DNA of 64,000 nucleotides from Allacma fusca (lineage: Eukaryota; Arthropoda; Collembola; Symphypleona; Sminthuridae): assembly GCA_947179485.1 (NCBI GenBank), contig OX359246.1, positions 21,390,001-21,454,000 on the forward strand. Direction: 5' to 3'. Below are positions 25,422-38,800 of the stretch, one piece after another. How positions within the stretch are numbered: position 1 is the first letter of the stretch; each line of letters starts with the position of its first letter. Under the pieces are notes generated by a model. That model saw only the letters and a list, made by a program, of their open reading frames with translations, searched no databases and was not told the DNA's origin. The position numbers and the translations under genes are program-made.

Positions 25422-26970
25422 TTATTCTTTCTGGCCAGTCGGTCGGATCTGAATATCATGAACCTGAAATGTAAAAAATACAAATTATGTACACATCCAC
25501 TATTCCAGGAATTTTAAACATAGGATCCTGAAATATACTGCATATTACTTGAGAGTTCTCCGGAGCGGACAATGCAAAAATCAAGGCATCCACAATATCC
25601 TGGACGCTCAGCGTATCAATAGTTTTGTACATCTGCTTGGCCATTTCCTCACCAACGATACGGTGCGCAAAATGCGTATCCACTGCCCCTGGGCTGATTG
25701 CCTACATGAATTCACAAAAACAAATTTACAATAATCATAAGAATACTACGTACGACGAAACTTCTATACATGAAAAACTCCTGGTTCTGAAATTATTATT
25801 TTTTATTCAATTACCGTAACACGTATCCTAGATTTTGCTACCACTTCCTTGCGCAAGCCTTCGTTGAGCGCCGTAACCGCAAACTTCGTTGCAGTGTAAA
25901 AGTTAAGAAATCCAGAGATCCGATGTCCCGCCATGCTAGAATTCGAGAGCAATTTATTTTTTTTAAATACCAAAAACGCTGAGTACTGCACTATAATTTT
26001 CAGAGCCATCAGTAAAGGCGGGAAAATTTGATACTTCGAGCGAGGAGAAACCCTTAAAATTTTGTAAACTCTACCTGTTAATGTTAATGATATGACCATC
26101 ATGAACCCCTCGAGCCAACATGGAATTCACAGATTTCTGAGCACAAAGAACCAAACCCACGACGTTAACGTCCAGCATTGCCCGCATTTCAGTAGCATTG
26201 ATCTCTGTAGTAAAATCAAAATTACAATAGAATCATAATAACTAGAATCTATAGTTTCAGACACAAGGACAATACAATATTTTTTCCATGAATAGTTATT
26301 GTTTTTTCAAAAAAAAAATTGGTATTGCGGAAACGCTAATTTTAAACGTAAATTTTATTATGACAAATGTCAAATTCGTACCTAATAATGTTTGATGGGT
26401 ACTGAAGCCAGCATTATTCACACAGACATCAACCCCTCCGTGATTTGCCTCAATATATGCAAACAAATTGTTAACCTCCGTCTCATCCGAAACATCGCAT
26501 TTGTATGGGATAAGTTTCCCTGTGAGACCTTTATCTCGGAGATCATCGGAAATTTTCTGTTCATTTAATTTTACAAATTAGCATGAATCTTGATTTGAGA
26601 TTTTTAACAGAGCCTTCTGGCTTTGTGTGTACTGTAATGTAACGGTTGGAAGTTGCAAAAAACCTTTCTGCGTCCCCCCTCAAGCCCACACAAATTGACC
26701 TTTATTAAATTTTTGCATCTCAAAATTTTTTTTGTCTAAATTATTCATTGCAGTGGCTTCAAAAACTCTAAGGTTTTTTCACACTCCGTATAATTACATG
26801 GGAAATTTAATGGGACTTACCTGAATAGCGTCCTTATTCCTAGCACAACCCACGACAGTCATTCCATGTTCGACTAATGAGGCACAGATTCCTGCCCCAA
26901 TCCCAACACTGGCTCCAGTGACCAAAGCAACACGATTAGCCCATCGTGACATTCCGCTTGAGCTTGCCAT
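25422..26970 (-). CDS. DHRS11-like short-chain dehydrogenase, copy 4
   Basis: Six exons: 26970-26821, 26556-26382, 26204-26075, 25935-25815, 25701-25549 and 25463-25422, giving 256 residues with GT-AG introns throughout. Visible motifs are TGASVGIG (residues 18-25), CDVSDE, NNAG, NINS, YTATK and a C-terminal DIQIRPTG, so cofactor and catalytic residues are all present. It is closest in sequence to copy 3 (shared KI-D-L start of exon 2, GGVDVCVNNAGFSTH), suggesting a recent pairwise duplication. The first gene of the array in transcriptional order, it has an AGATAA element 134 bp upstream and a TATATTTAAA stretch at 27075-27084. A possible AATAAA overlaps the stop codon. The substrate is unknown; family members reduce or oxidise steroids, ketones and terpenoid alcohols. 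Confidence 0.92.
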
Positions 26971-27094
26971 TTTTAAAAATTTGTACGTCCAATTCGGAAA
27001 TTGACTACGAATGTGTAAATGGCAGTCAGTGAGTGAAGGAGGAGGTCAGTAGAGAACTGGGATACTGGCGTGAGTTTAAATATACTGTTGTCAA

Positions 27095-27125
27095 GTGAAA
27101 TCTTTATCTAGTCATGAGTTTGCTC
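27095..27125 (-). promoter_or_regulatory. Shared GATA-type upstream element, copy 4
   Basis: Gene-strand CTCATGACTAGATAAAGATT with AGATAA at 27109-27104, 134 bp before the start codon. Downstream lie a TATA-like run and an ACTCAC motif, the latter also shared with copies 1 and 3, so the homologous promoter block spans about 50 bp. Confidence 0.55.
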
Positions 27126-30100
27126 TTGCAAAAATCTGCTGGGTGTAAACTCCCTTTGGAAAAGCATACGTCTGAATCATCAGCCCGAATATCACGGGAC
27201 TGCATAACAAACCACATAATTATCGGCCTTGAGTCCTGGAATGGCAGCAAAAAATGCATACAGGTGTATGTCCTTCAAGCTAATTGGGAGATAAATGCGA
27301 GTGCACTAATAATAATTTTATTATCTCGAAAGTTTTCAATGTTCTTTTGTTGATGCAAGGTAAGGATTGTTTTTCATCAGAGCCGAAAAAAAATTGACAA
27401 TTTATTTCTACTTTTTTCCAGTGGTGTGACAGATAAATGAAACCTTTGGACATAGAAACACCCGTTTGGAATAATGTCGAAGATTCCGAAAAAATATACG
27501 AAAATATACATAATTTGATAAGGGTACGTCTGTGAGTGCGTCACACAATCTTTGCTGTCTGAATCGAGTCATTGTGAAGGACGCAACGATCCCAAATACA
27601 CCAGATACAGACTTTCTATAACTAAAACTAACCCAATTTCTACACCCTTTAACTTTTAAGCTACATGTTATATAATTACATATGTAGCTAGCGAAAAACG
27701 AAAGCAGATTTTGAATCCTGATGAAAACCTAGAGGGAAACCTGATTTTATAAAGATACTTTGGTTCACGCTTAACAACAATGCTTTTTAAAAATTCGTTT
27801 CGTTCCCTGAAGTAATTTTCTTTTACCTGGCCCTGTTAAAAAGAGCGAACTTCACAATCGTTGAACGTTCGTTCCAACTGCAAATAATATCGTTACATTC
27901 TGGTAAAAAAAATCAATTCCATCCAAATATTCAAAGAAATGGAATAAATTAAAAGGCTTTGAAACTCTCATAGTAGGTGACTGTCCAATCGTTTGGATTA
28001 GAAAAAATATTTTCGTTCTTGCAAGTATTCCAGGAAAGTTGTATTTTCTCTGATAATTAAATAGACCTTTCTAAATACGCATTTACATTATTTTATTAAA
28101 TAGGTCGGAAGAAGGATTTAGTAGACAACCAAATTTTTAATCAAAGGGTTTTATACAAAAGCAACCAGCATTTCAAATCATGAGTGCCTGGTATTGGTTA
28201 AAGGAAATATAGTCCGTCAAAAAACATTAAAGAGATCATTTTTGAAGAATGTTTTCCCCTACCAAGGATTGAAATACTAAGGAATAATTCTAACGAGGCT
28301 TTATGACAATAATTATTCTGGTGGAGGTAGAAATGGGATTTTGGTGCTCTAAAGTGTGACACTTGACAATGCAGAACAAATATAAATACTCAGTATTATA
28401 GTGCATTTCCAAAATAATAATCATATATAATTACGTATGGTATGTATAAACGGACTATATCCCTGGGGTGATTATTTCAGCGACCCAAAAGTGACCGACA
28501 AGAAATTTCTTTTTTAAATTCAACTTAAAACTCAAAAAAATTAAATGATTACTGTATTTTGTTGCTGTTTGCATTGTATGATAGTCTTAACTGTTTAAAG
28601 CTTCATAAATTGGAGATTTTATTTTTGGAGATGTGTTACAGTAATTGCCTTGAGGATAGTCATGTCTTGGAAAGTATAGTTTTGGAAAAATTAAACAAAT
28701 ATTGCTTGAACTGTATAGCTTGATCAAGGGCTAACAGGCGATTTTCGTTTGACCATAATACACATTATTTTATTGAAACTAAATGTATCCGTAATTATAT
28801 TTAATTTGTTGGAACAAAATCGAAACAAATTCTAAGGCTTATGGATTTCAAAAACAACATCTTTTTCAACTCCATACTATATTTTGACACTTAGTCTTTG
28901 AAGCACTATTGGATTTCTAGGTAGCTATCTGCTGATATTTAAAATCGTGTATTTGTCCCGTAAAAGTAATAAGCAAGGTTACAAATATTCTGTTTTATGT
29001 GCAGAATGTAATGAAAGCGGAGTATGTAGGATGAAATGTCAATTTTTTTCATTTTCGAGCAAACTCCTGGCTCTTAAAACATTTTAAAGCAATGGGTTTG
29101 TAGCAAACTTAATCAGAATTCACTTCCCTCTAAAATCTTTACTCTATCAACAATTGCGACCATAAAACGACCAAGCAGATGACTCCATAATGTTTTGTTT
29201 TCATGTTTTGTATAACAAATCAATCTAGTAGGTGTATGCTGCATTCAAAGACAGTTTGGATAGTAGGTACAATGTCATCTCAACAGTATCAAAGTAAATA
29301 TAAATTCCAGTATTCACAACGAACGACAGTACATTAGAGCTAACATGGACATGGACGCGCTACAAAATAAATGAATGACGCCTTACTGGAGTTTGACAGC
29401 TCTGCACGATCATTATTCCAAACGCAACGCTTCGACGAGCGTATTAGAAAGCCGAAGGAGATCCTCGTGTGATTGCCATAATAATTGCCTGTAATCATGC
29501 TGGATCAATCCCTACGATTCGAAAACATTACTCACTACGAAAATTCCTATTTTCAAGTAAAAAACAAATTTTTAAAATATTCGGTACAGTTTTTCAAAGA
29601 CTGCGAAAACAATTATCAGAGTATTATTTTACTGAACGACAATACATTTTTTGAACGTGTGCTGAATAGGTCGCGCTAAAATGTTGAAGTTTTGGATTTA
29701 TAGGCGAATAGCACGCAGAGTTAAGTGAAGTTGCTTCTGTTGATTCCTACAATTGCTAAAACATGTCATTCCTTCATTATTTTCATAATTAGTAGCTATA
29801 TCCCTGCCTCCGTTTAATAATAGTTCGATAACAGCGTCTTAAGATGTGCTCAATTAATGGAAACCAGGAACGCAAAGGACGGCCATTTATTTCTAACAAA
29901 TCTTCATCTGACAAATCTGTTGCCTTCAAATATTAATTGCTAACTTTATGTCACAATCATAGTATGACCCTTGAAACAATATTTTTTTCAGGTTCAAAAA
30001 GCAATGTAGAACAATTGCTAGTATTATTTGTTGAGCTACCTGCAACATATAATTTAAGCCATGTACGTTTACAATTGTATTTTTTATTCTATGCTAATGA

Positions 30101-33100
30101 CGCAATGAGAAATATTTTTACCTTTCTTTTGTGAATATTGTTTATGAATATCTCTAAGTTTACATCGACCTGGACGCTTGTTTCCTTGTGATTATTTTTA
30201 GGTGCAAGCAACATTTCTACCTGATAAAAAAGGTTTTTTGACCAGTTGGCTTCAAGAGGTCTAGCGAACGGTTCCATTCTCTAAATGTACTCTAAATTAT
30301 TATTTTATTTTGAATTTAATTAAAATCTAATGTTAATTGTACCCAACTAATCCCCAGCCTTGTTGCATATTATTTCCCATCGGCAATCTACAGCCATATA
30401 CTAACAGTCATTCTACAGTATCACACGTTATTTTCATTATTTGCTACAAAGAAGCTTTTACAATTTTCTGCATGTAACATGGCATTATTGTCCCTGTATT
30501 TTTCTCCCGTGAAATTTCTCAAAACTTACACCTAACATTTGTAGCAGATGCTCAAAATTCCCAAGCAAAAAACGTGTAAGATAGCTCTCTGAAACTTCAG
30601 TAAAATTTCCATCAAAAATGTACATTATGCTAAAATGGAAAGTAATTAAAAATGCAGCACACTGTTTGTTCCTTCAAATTAAAAAAAATATACAAAATGC
30701 TTGACTGTGACTAAAATTTTGCATTCTTCACAATAAATCATTCCGTGTGTATTTTGGTGGCCAGCAAGATATAAAATTTAATTACGGAAATTAGATTGAC
30801 TTGTTTAGATTGATTAAGAACAATCCTACCGAACTGATTAAATCCTTTGATTGTGGCTCCGTGGACAACGTATTTATGTCTGTTCTGTTGTACGTCTGCA
30901 AAAACTCAAGGGTTGCCGAAAACGAGAGATAATTCAGTGATAAGACTTGATAATGTGATGAGTAATGTCTGTTATTTATTTTACTATCATGGTAGACTAG
31001 CAACTGATGACCCATGAACTGTGCATGTAAATCTTATCTTCATAAACAGCACCGGTAGCTTCATTATTGTATTGTATTTGCTAATTATTAATTTTTACTT
31101 TTGTTTTGCGCATATGAATTATTTAACATGTATGAAAGCCTCGCAATGTTTTTTTATTCCAACTATAAGGTCTGCGTTAGACAGTAAATTGTTATCAATG
31201 ATTCCAAGGAAGTAATCGATAGGAAGTTGAGTACGGAATAGAGGAAAATGCAAGGATTAAATCCCTACAAATCAGTTCCTGTTTGCAAACGATTTGCAAC
31301 AATCGATAATTTTTTGAATGTTTACATTTTTAAAATCCTTTAGCAATGAACTTGTGGTAAAGCCTGAAATAAAATGCTTACTGGGTTTGAGCATTGGCGA
31401 AAGCTCTTCTGAAACAACTCCCACAATTTCCATTCATTGGGGCACATCGAGACAACGTGCTGACTGTGAGAAACAACTTTGTCAATATTTGCAGAAGAGA
31501 TAAATGAAGACTAATAATGATACCACATTTTTGGTATGCAGTTCCATACTACAGCTAACTTAACACGTTAACACTATGTTCAAGGTAGGTATGCACTTTT
31601 GCTACTACAGATCACTTTGATTACTTCATTTCAGGGACACAAATAATTGGATAAATCCGGGCTGCTGTCCCTTTTACACCGAGTGCAATATACAATACAA
31701 CAAAGCATACAAAAACTTGAATCCGTGTAAATGCATTCACATATTTGTGCTATTACGTAAATAATATTGAAAATAGTATTAAAAAAAAAACTAAACATTC
31801 AAAGTACCCCTATAATGGTAATACCTACTTTATCTGAAATATTGAAAATGTAATCTTTTAGTTAATTAATTTTTAATTACTGCAATTAAAAACTACTTTA
31901 AATTTGTTTGTATTTTTGGATGTTATTGCAATTGAAGGGGCTAAATGCGAAACTCATTTGAAGTTAACGCAGTTGGAAGCTGTTTAGTTTAAGGAATACA
32001 AACTATGGCAGTATTTCGTACATTTTACCTTCAAAGTTGAATGGAAATAAGCCACGTTTAGCCCGTAATCGTCCAACGGCAATATCTACAAAAAAAACTC
32101 TTGGATCAATTTTTAATTAATAAAATTTTCTTAACTTAGTTTTGAATTAGGAGTTTTATTCGAATTTAAGTGACATCCTGTTTATAATTCAAAATTAGCA
32201 ATAATTATCTAATATGTTATATACGTCAAATAAAAAATTAAGCTATTTAAGATTACAGTAACCAAAGTCTACATACTTGTTTTGAACTTAAGGTGGAAGC
32301 CATGCTAAAATATGCGGGTGTAAAAATATGGTTAAATTCGAGGAAAAGTTTGAAATTAAAACAAGAATTACAAGGATTTTATAGTTTGTATTATTTGATT
32401 TCAAAAGCAAAAATTAAAGAGTTGACTGCACTCACTTGAGCCTCTCCTACAAATGATTTACTTCTCCTTCTCTAAATGAATGCTTTCTCTGTAATCACGA
32501 ACGACAGATTCGAATAATCCAGAGAATATAAGTGTTTACAGTAACACTAGCTAAATGTAACAACTGTTAATGTAGATCCCTTATAAAACACCCCAGCATT
32601 TTATGTTGACGGGGATTTGTTCCAAAGGTATTTGCATTGAGGTATGTCTCAATCCTTTGATTTCTTCTAACCATGGTCTGACTCAATGAGGGGATGATTA
32701 ACTCAGTGAAATTAAAAATATGGCATGATGAAAACAAAATCCAGCATATTATGAAGAAATAGTTAACACATGATTCTATCTCAAGAGCGTCATCCGATCA
32801 AACATGTATGTACATATGTACGTATGGTAAAGAGGAGAAGAGCTGTATATCAATCCAGCCGCCATAATTTACAACCCAAGATTTATTCCGGATCTTTCTG
32901 AATCACATGAGTAGTAAATCAAGTAACGTTCATTCTCACCTGTATACAGGTAGGCACCCAAATGTAAATTACTAGAGCCGTCCTAGCGTACACACATTAA
33001 TTATACGTATATTTAGTGCTAAATTACCAGAGCTCTCTGATTTGCGTCAGGGGAGCTAAAACGTAATTTTTCTGGAATCCGCACTTGAGATCTTCCACGA

Positions 33101-33527
33101 GTTGGAAGATTAATGGTCATTTACTCCTCTCCATCATGTTTCCCACTCCATAGCCTGACTTTTTTATTGGATCTAAAAATGGAAGGAAAAATATTTTAAT
33201 CCAAAATGTTTTTATTGTAAATCTCCCCGATTCCAGGGTTTTAACTAGTGTCAAAAGATTTTGTGGACGGCTTTTGCCTAATTATGTATCCCAGTCCCAT
33301 GGCCGCACTTGAACTTGCTCTGTCCAGTAATGACCATGATTTATGTCCTGGGATTACATTTTAAATCAGCCCAAAACTGATAAAGACATTTCCTCTTTAA
33401 TGTTGTCTATAGGATTCGCTGCTTTGTTTTTTTTTGCAGGCGATATGATGAGCCCCACTTTGTTTCCTCATTTAATCGACGCCCCCACATTGGAAATATT
33501 TACACGTGCATACTCTCATGATTGGGG
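27126..33527. other. Intergenic region, no intact gene
   Basis: AT-rich sequence with short open frames. Only the segment around 29.8-30.1 kb (minus strand) shows recognisable domain remnants. Confidence 0.5.
29780..30060 (-). pseudogene. Degenerate ankyrin-repeat remnant
   Basis: On the minus strand, 29837-29786 encodes AVIELLLNGGRDIATN, close to the second helix and loop of an ankyrin repeat (xxVxLLLxxGADIxxx). Upstream pieces in other frames (VSIN, AHLK; then VNVHGLNYMLQVA near 30.05 kb) resemble neighbouring repeat parts but are separated by a stop and frame changes. No intact gene can be drawn. Assignment rests on motif resemblance only. Confidence 0.35.
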
Positions 33528-33561
33528 TATATAAACCCGGTGAAATTCTCTAAAATTCAGT
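33528..33561 (+). promoter_or_regulatory. TATA box and arthropod initiator of the lipase gene
   Basis: TATATAAA at 33528-33535 lies 31 bp (first T to initiator A) upstream of TCAGT at 33557-33561, the standard arthropod spacing. Transcription is predicted to start at about 33559, giving a 5' UTR of about 114 nt before ATG 33673. Confidence 0.75.
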
Positions 33562-33672
33562 GCAGAGAGCAAGTTAGTCCCAACAACAAATTAAATTTTC
33601 ATTGCCAATTTCGGTAGTGTAAGATTTTTTAATAGAACAATTTAGAGTCAGAGTATTTCTTGCGAATTCATC

Positions 33673-35823
33673 ATGACTTCCAAATTGGCTTTGAGCCTTA
33701 TTTTCGCCCTCGGGCTTTATTTCTCTTCCGGTATGTGTCCCTTTGGCGAAATTCCCTTATATTTTTAATATTATTGAACCATTTTAAAAATAATTACAAA
33801 TTTGGTGAAATGTTTTCATGTAATTGACGTAATGTTTTTTCTACAGTTTCCAGCGCTGTCATCAACGAGGAAGATGCCAGTTTGCTCGATGCTGACAAGG
33901 TCACCTTCTTTCTTTACACCGACCCCAAGTAAGTGGCAGAATCTGACATTTTGTACTCATTAAACCTTTTTAACTTCATCTGGAATAGTTTACAAATATT
34001 CATGAATATTTTAAAATTTTCCAGAGAAATTTTAAACTCAAACATTTGGCAAAAAAACGTAGGCTCTTATTGTTCTGAATAATTATTTTTTTAGCAAACT
34101 CGCTGTCAACCAAGGAAAGGAACTGAAATTGAAGGATGACAGCACCTTCTCCAACACTAACATCAGACCCAACGAGCCCCTTGTTATCCTAGTCCACGGA
34201 TTCTTGCAAGTCCACTCTTGTTCTTTCCCTCAAGATGTCAAGGATGGTAAGGACAATTTGAGAATCACTTCTGCGCAAGAGGGATCTCTTAAGAGGAACC
34301 GCATTTGGTTTTTACCGATAGACAGTGCTCCTGAGAAATACCATTGGGGCGCACGGAGATCCTTCCAATCATGTCAAAGATGCTATTATAGGCTAAATTT
34401 TAACAAGTACCATTTTCAAAGATGTTTTTTAAAAAGCTTAGGTTACGAAAGCCAGATGGTACATTCTAAAATTTAGCTGATGATATGCTCTTGGAAGGTT
34501 GGATATTGCTCCCAGAGGACACTCCTGCAAAAATCTTTGCACACAACTATCTGTTAAGCTCATGTAATTTAAAGTTGAACTGACATTTTGCAGCTTACCT
34601 CCAATCTGGCCAGACCCACAATGTCATCAATGTTGACTACGGCTCACTCGCTTGCTACGGCTGGTCCAACTCCTTGTCACCTCTGTGCTACCCATCTGCT
34701 GTCGGAAAGATCCAGACCGTGGCCAAGCAAATCAGTGAACTCATTGCCCGACTAGTCTCCAAAGGCTTGACTACCCCAAACAAGGTCCAAATTGTTGGTG
34801 TGAGTCTCGGTGCTCACGTTGCAGGTATTGCTGGCAAGACTTACTTGAAGGATCACGGACGCAAACTTGGACGTGTTACTGGTATTTGAAAAATTACTCT
34901 TGAAATATCGTTCAATAATTATTATTATTTCCTTGACAATAAATATTTTAAATTACTGTTCTATCAGAATCACTGTAATGACTCAAAGTAATCAATCTTT
35001 AATTATTACCTGTTTCAATTTTATAGGTTTGGACCCCGCTGGCCCTCTGTTCACTGCTGGATCCGCATCCACCCTTGCCCCAGGAGATGCTGATTTCACC
35101 GACGCTATTTACTCCGACTCTGGTAATTTGGGACACAAGTCTGCATTGGCCCAAGTTAACTTCTTCCCCAATGGTGGTGCTCACCCACAGCCAGGCTGCG
35201 ATGGACAGGAAAGTAAGTTGACTCAATTTTCTTGAAATCCCTTAGCAAATGTGAGTTCCTTTGGGAATTGACTGGGAATACTCTGTTTTGAGTTTATTAT
35301 TTAATAAGTGTAGCCGTGGACGTTAGCAATTTATTTACTGGCCGCTAAAATTGAATTACATTTTGATAACTAATTGTTTCTACAGATAATAATTTTTTGT
35401 TGTATCCCTAAATATTACATTCTTACTTTCAGCTATCTGCAGTCACTCTGCTTCTGCTAAGTATTTCATCCAATCAATCAGGTCCAACTCTATCAAGGGA
35501 TACAAATGCGCTAGCTACGCTGCTTTCCAACGGGGTGAATGCGGTCTTCAAGCCACCCACACTTTTGGTCATCATGCTCAGGCTAAGTAAGCATTTTTTC
35601 CTGTAAATATTTATTTTAATTGTAAAGTTGAGAGAAACGTTTCCCAACATCTTATGAGAGTTGCCCTGGAATGGACGTTGCCTATTGTGATGCTATTACT
35701 GTATGTGGAGGTGTACGATACTTTGTACTAACATTCTTGTTTTTATGTTTTTGCAGTAGTAACACTGGTAACTATTACCTCAACATCCAACCTGTCAACT
35801 TCAGTGGAAAGTACAGTTGTTAG
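33673..35823 (+). CDS. Secreted pancreatic-lipase-family enzyme (lipase / phospholipase A1-like)
   Basis: Seven exons: 33673-33730, 33847-33928, 34095-34246, 34594-34881, 35027-35212, 35433-35586 and 35757-35823. They give 328 residues with GT-AG junctions and consistent phases. The N-terminus MTSKLALSLIFALGLYFSS is a signal peptide, so the product is secreted, probably into gut or haemolymph. Family features are the oxyanion-hole HG (81-82, LVHGFL), INVDYGSLAC, nucleophile Ser168 in GVSLGAH, Asp196 in GLDPAGP and His260 in CSH. The catalytic triad is therefore complete. There is no C-terminal PLAT domain and the length is that of invertebrate neutral lipases and phospholipases A1. Whether it hydrolyses triacylglycerol, galactolipid or phospholipid cannot be told. 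Segment FLQVHSCSFPQDVKD before intron 3 departs from the usual pattern. A strong TATA/initiator pair implies focused, regulated transcription. Confidence 0.93.
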
Positions 35824-38800
35824 AGACGCTGTACAATTTTCTGGACTCGAAGTAGGAATTTATTAGAAATTTGATTTTGATTAATTCCTTGAAATTTGTA
35901 TCCAAAATTAACCCTTTAGTCAGGGAGCAACGCAAATGTATTAAAAATTATTGCATTATATTTTTTTTTGCTCTTTACTTTTGCACATCTCATATGTAAC
36001 ACCAATGCCATATACTTTCCTTTTGAAAATCTCTAGAAAGTATTGCATTAGTATTGTGCAGAATGCAGTCCCCTCTCTTTTTAAGACGATTCATAAAATA
36101 ACAGGAAAAGCTGGTTGTTTCATACATAGGGCTTGTATACATACTTCAAAAGGATTTTCTTGTCCATACAAGGGGCAGTGATATTACTAAATTATTATTG
36201 AATTCCCCCGTCTGTAGCTTTTTTTCTTCCAGATTTTTCAAAATTTTTTTTCATCCAAGTAGCTCAAAATTCTATAGTTGAGTTCCTCACTAATAGCAAG
36301 AGTCCACTGTATTGACTTTTATCAAAACGTTCCTTCGCCTTCCAAAAATGTTTTCTGTAGAAAAAAATCGGGGAAATATAGTGACTTTGATGACACAGCG
36401 AAAATCCATTCTTCGGAAATTCTTTTCATGGACTCCCGAATCTTTTATCCCTGCTTTTTTCGCTCCAAAAAGTATTCCCTTCTCTTTGGTGCCTTTAAAT
36501 ACATGGGTGAATCTTTTATAGAAAAGATATTATGGCTGATGGGAAGCCAAAGGATTAGTTGAGCGAGAGCTGTTGAAATTTCGATGCAGAGAGAAAGCAT
36601 GGGGAAAATGCATACGTAACTTATTTTAGGCAGGCAGGTGTGAGATTTGGAGTTGTTCAACCTTTACGGAACTTACATAATTCTGTACACTCTGAAGGGT
36701 AAAGCTGGGACATTTTTCTGGGAATGCATTATAGGCTCCTATAGCTATGGAGGTATTATGCAGTTGAGAGGAACCTTTCTAGGGTTTGTGAAAGTTCGAG
36801 AAAGCTCAAGCAGGAAATAGACGTCTTATCGTCGTATTTTCAGGATCCTCCTTTCTTTCCTTGCCCTTTTATGCTTCGCGACACGTGAAAAGTTATGATA
36901 ATAATGGCGTGCGTACGCCTGTATGTATGTACAATGAGAATTGATAGTTTTGGATTTCTATAGGTATGTGTCATCCTTTCAGTTGGAAACCGGAATGTTT
37001 GTATAACCATTTAAGGCTATGGTGAATGAAAGCCAATTATAAAATTAGAATAAGCAAAAGTGGACCTACAATATACTTATTGTTGTAATAATTCTGGAAG
37101 CTTCTCGAGTAGTCAAACTTTTTAGAAATATTTTGCGACCTCGTTTTATTTTTTACAAAGGTAGGATTAACTGTTGATACTTTACCCAATGGCGTTTTCT
37201 TTAGCTGCTCTTTTGAGCATTATGTTTTGGTTACATCTTAACAAGCTCCAATATTAAATTTTTGCATACAAAATATTTACAGTAAATTATATTTTAGTAA
37301 TTATATTATCTTGCATCCTAAGTAATTTAAACATGTTGTTTTACCCGATTTATTCATTCGGTTGAGTATATTCTTCCTATGCTTTCGCGAGCAAAGACAT
37401 ACATTTATTACCAGTAAGCTTGTGACATCCCGATTTATTGTAATGACCTTCACAATAATTCAGCGGATCATCTATTTTGCTTGCTTGCATAAAATCTCAT
37501 ATTTTGATTATTTAATGGGCGTTGTTAGCTCTACAGAAGAGGTCTAATAGTATTTTTAGAATATTATTATTTTATATTTTCTCAAAGAGCCAGCTGAATT
37601 TAAGTAAAATATAATAATTAATCATGCTTACGTAAATAATTAGACGGCATAAGTAATCAATCTTCTATATTCATATTTAATACAGGGGTTTTAATGAATC
37701 AATATAGTAAATTTCTCATTTCCATAAGAATTCACATTCAAAAGCCTCTGCTTTCTCTTCAGTCACAAGCAGTCTTCGTTCTTTGCTCTCTCGATCACAA
37801 CCCCAGTCTCGTATTCTAGTCATAATTTCATTTCCATTATCACAAATATTAAGTTTTTATCAATTGTTTAGTTTGAGACAGGGATAATCTTGTGTTTGTG
37901 AGAATTGTGATGGGTGAATTTAACTAGATGAAGAAATAGGGTGTGTATGTGAGTTTTAATATAGCAGTGCAAACAAAAATAGGTTAAACCTTAATTATAC
38001 TCAATATTTGCAACACTTACGAACTTAATGAATACTTTAGAAAAAGTAGAGCCTAAGCTAAATAATGATAGTTAAAATTATGGCTAAAAGTTATTTGGTG
38101 ATAAAAACAGGTGAAATTGTGCGAGCGAAAGGTTACTGAGAATTAGTTTTTATAGTTTGAAGGTTGGAGAAATGCTCTCTAAGGCATGGTTTGAGAGCCT
38201 TTTTATTGGTTGAGGGTTCTTTGTCTTTTAGGAAAACGTTTTACAATCAAATAATTATAAATAAAGGGATATTTCAAATATATTGCCGTAGCACTTAAGT
38301 TAGGTAAGAATAATTAATGGGGAATATTAAAAAAAGCCCAAGGGGGCCATATGACCTAGAGCAAATATAGCAGGGGGTAAGTAATACCGGTAAAAGCCAA
38401 ACGTATAATAGATAGAGCTGATGGGGCTTTGGATTATACATGCCGTGGTTCACTTTGTTGGTTCTGCAAGGCGAAATTATTGGAAAATAACCATTCAAAG
38501 CTAAATATTCGAATTATCATCAATTCAGCATTAGAATCTTTATTCGGAAAACTAAATACATCTAAAATTGAAACGGTATTCTTATTGGGTACAAGTATTA
38601 GGAATTGTTTTCTTACTTTCATGGTGTCAGCACTAGAATTAGTTTGTACGAATGTAGAAATTTAGAATTTTTAATCGTAGAAAACATATTTTATTCAACT
38701 CACGATTAAAAGGAAATTGATAAAACAGTTAATAATGAATAAATAGAGATTACCAAACAAGTAGAAATCTGCTACTTTTAGTTAGTTTGAATTTTAAGTA

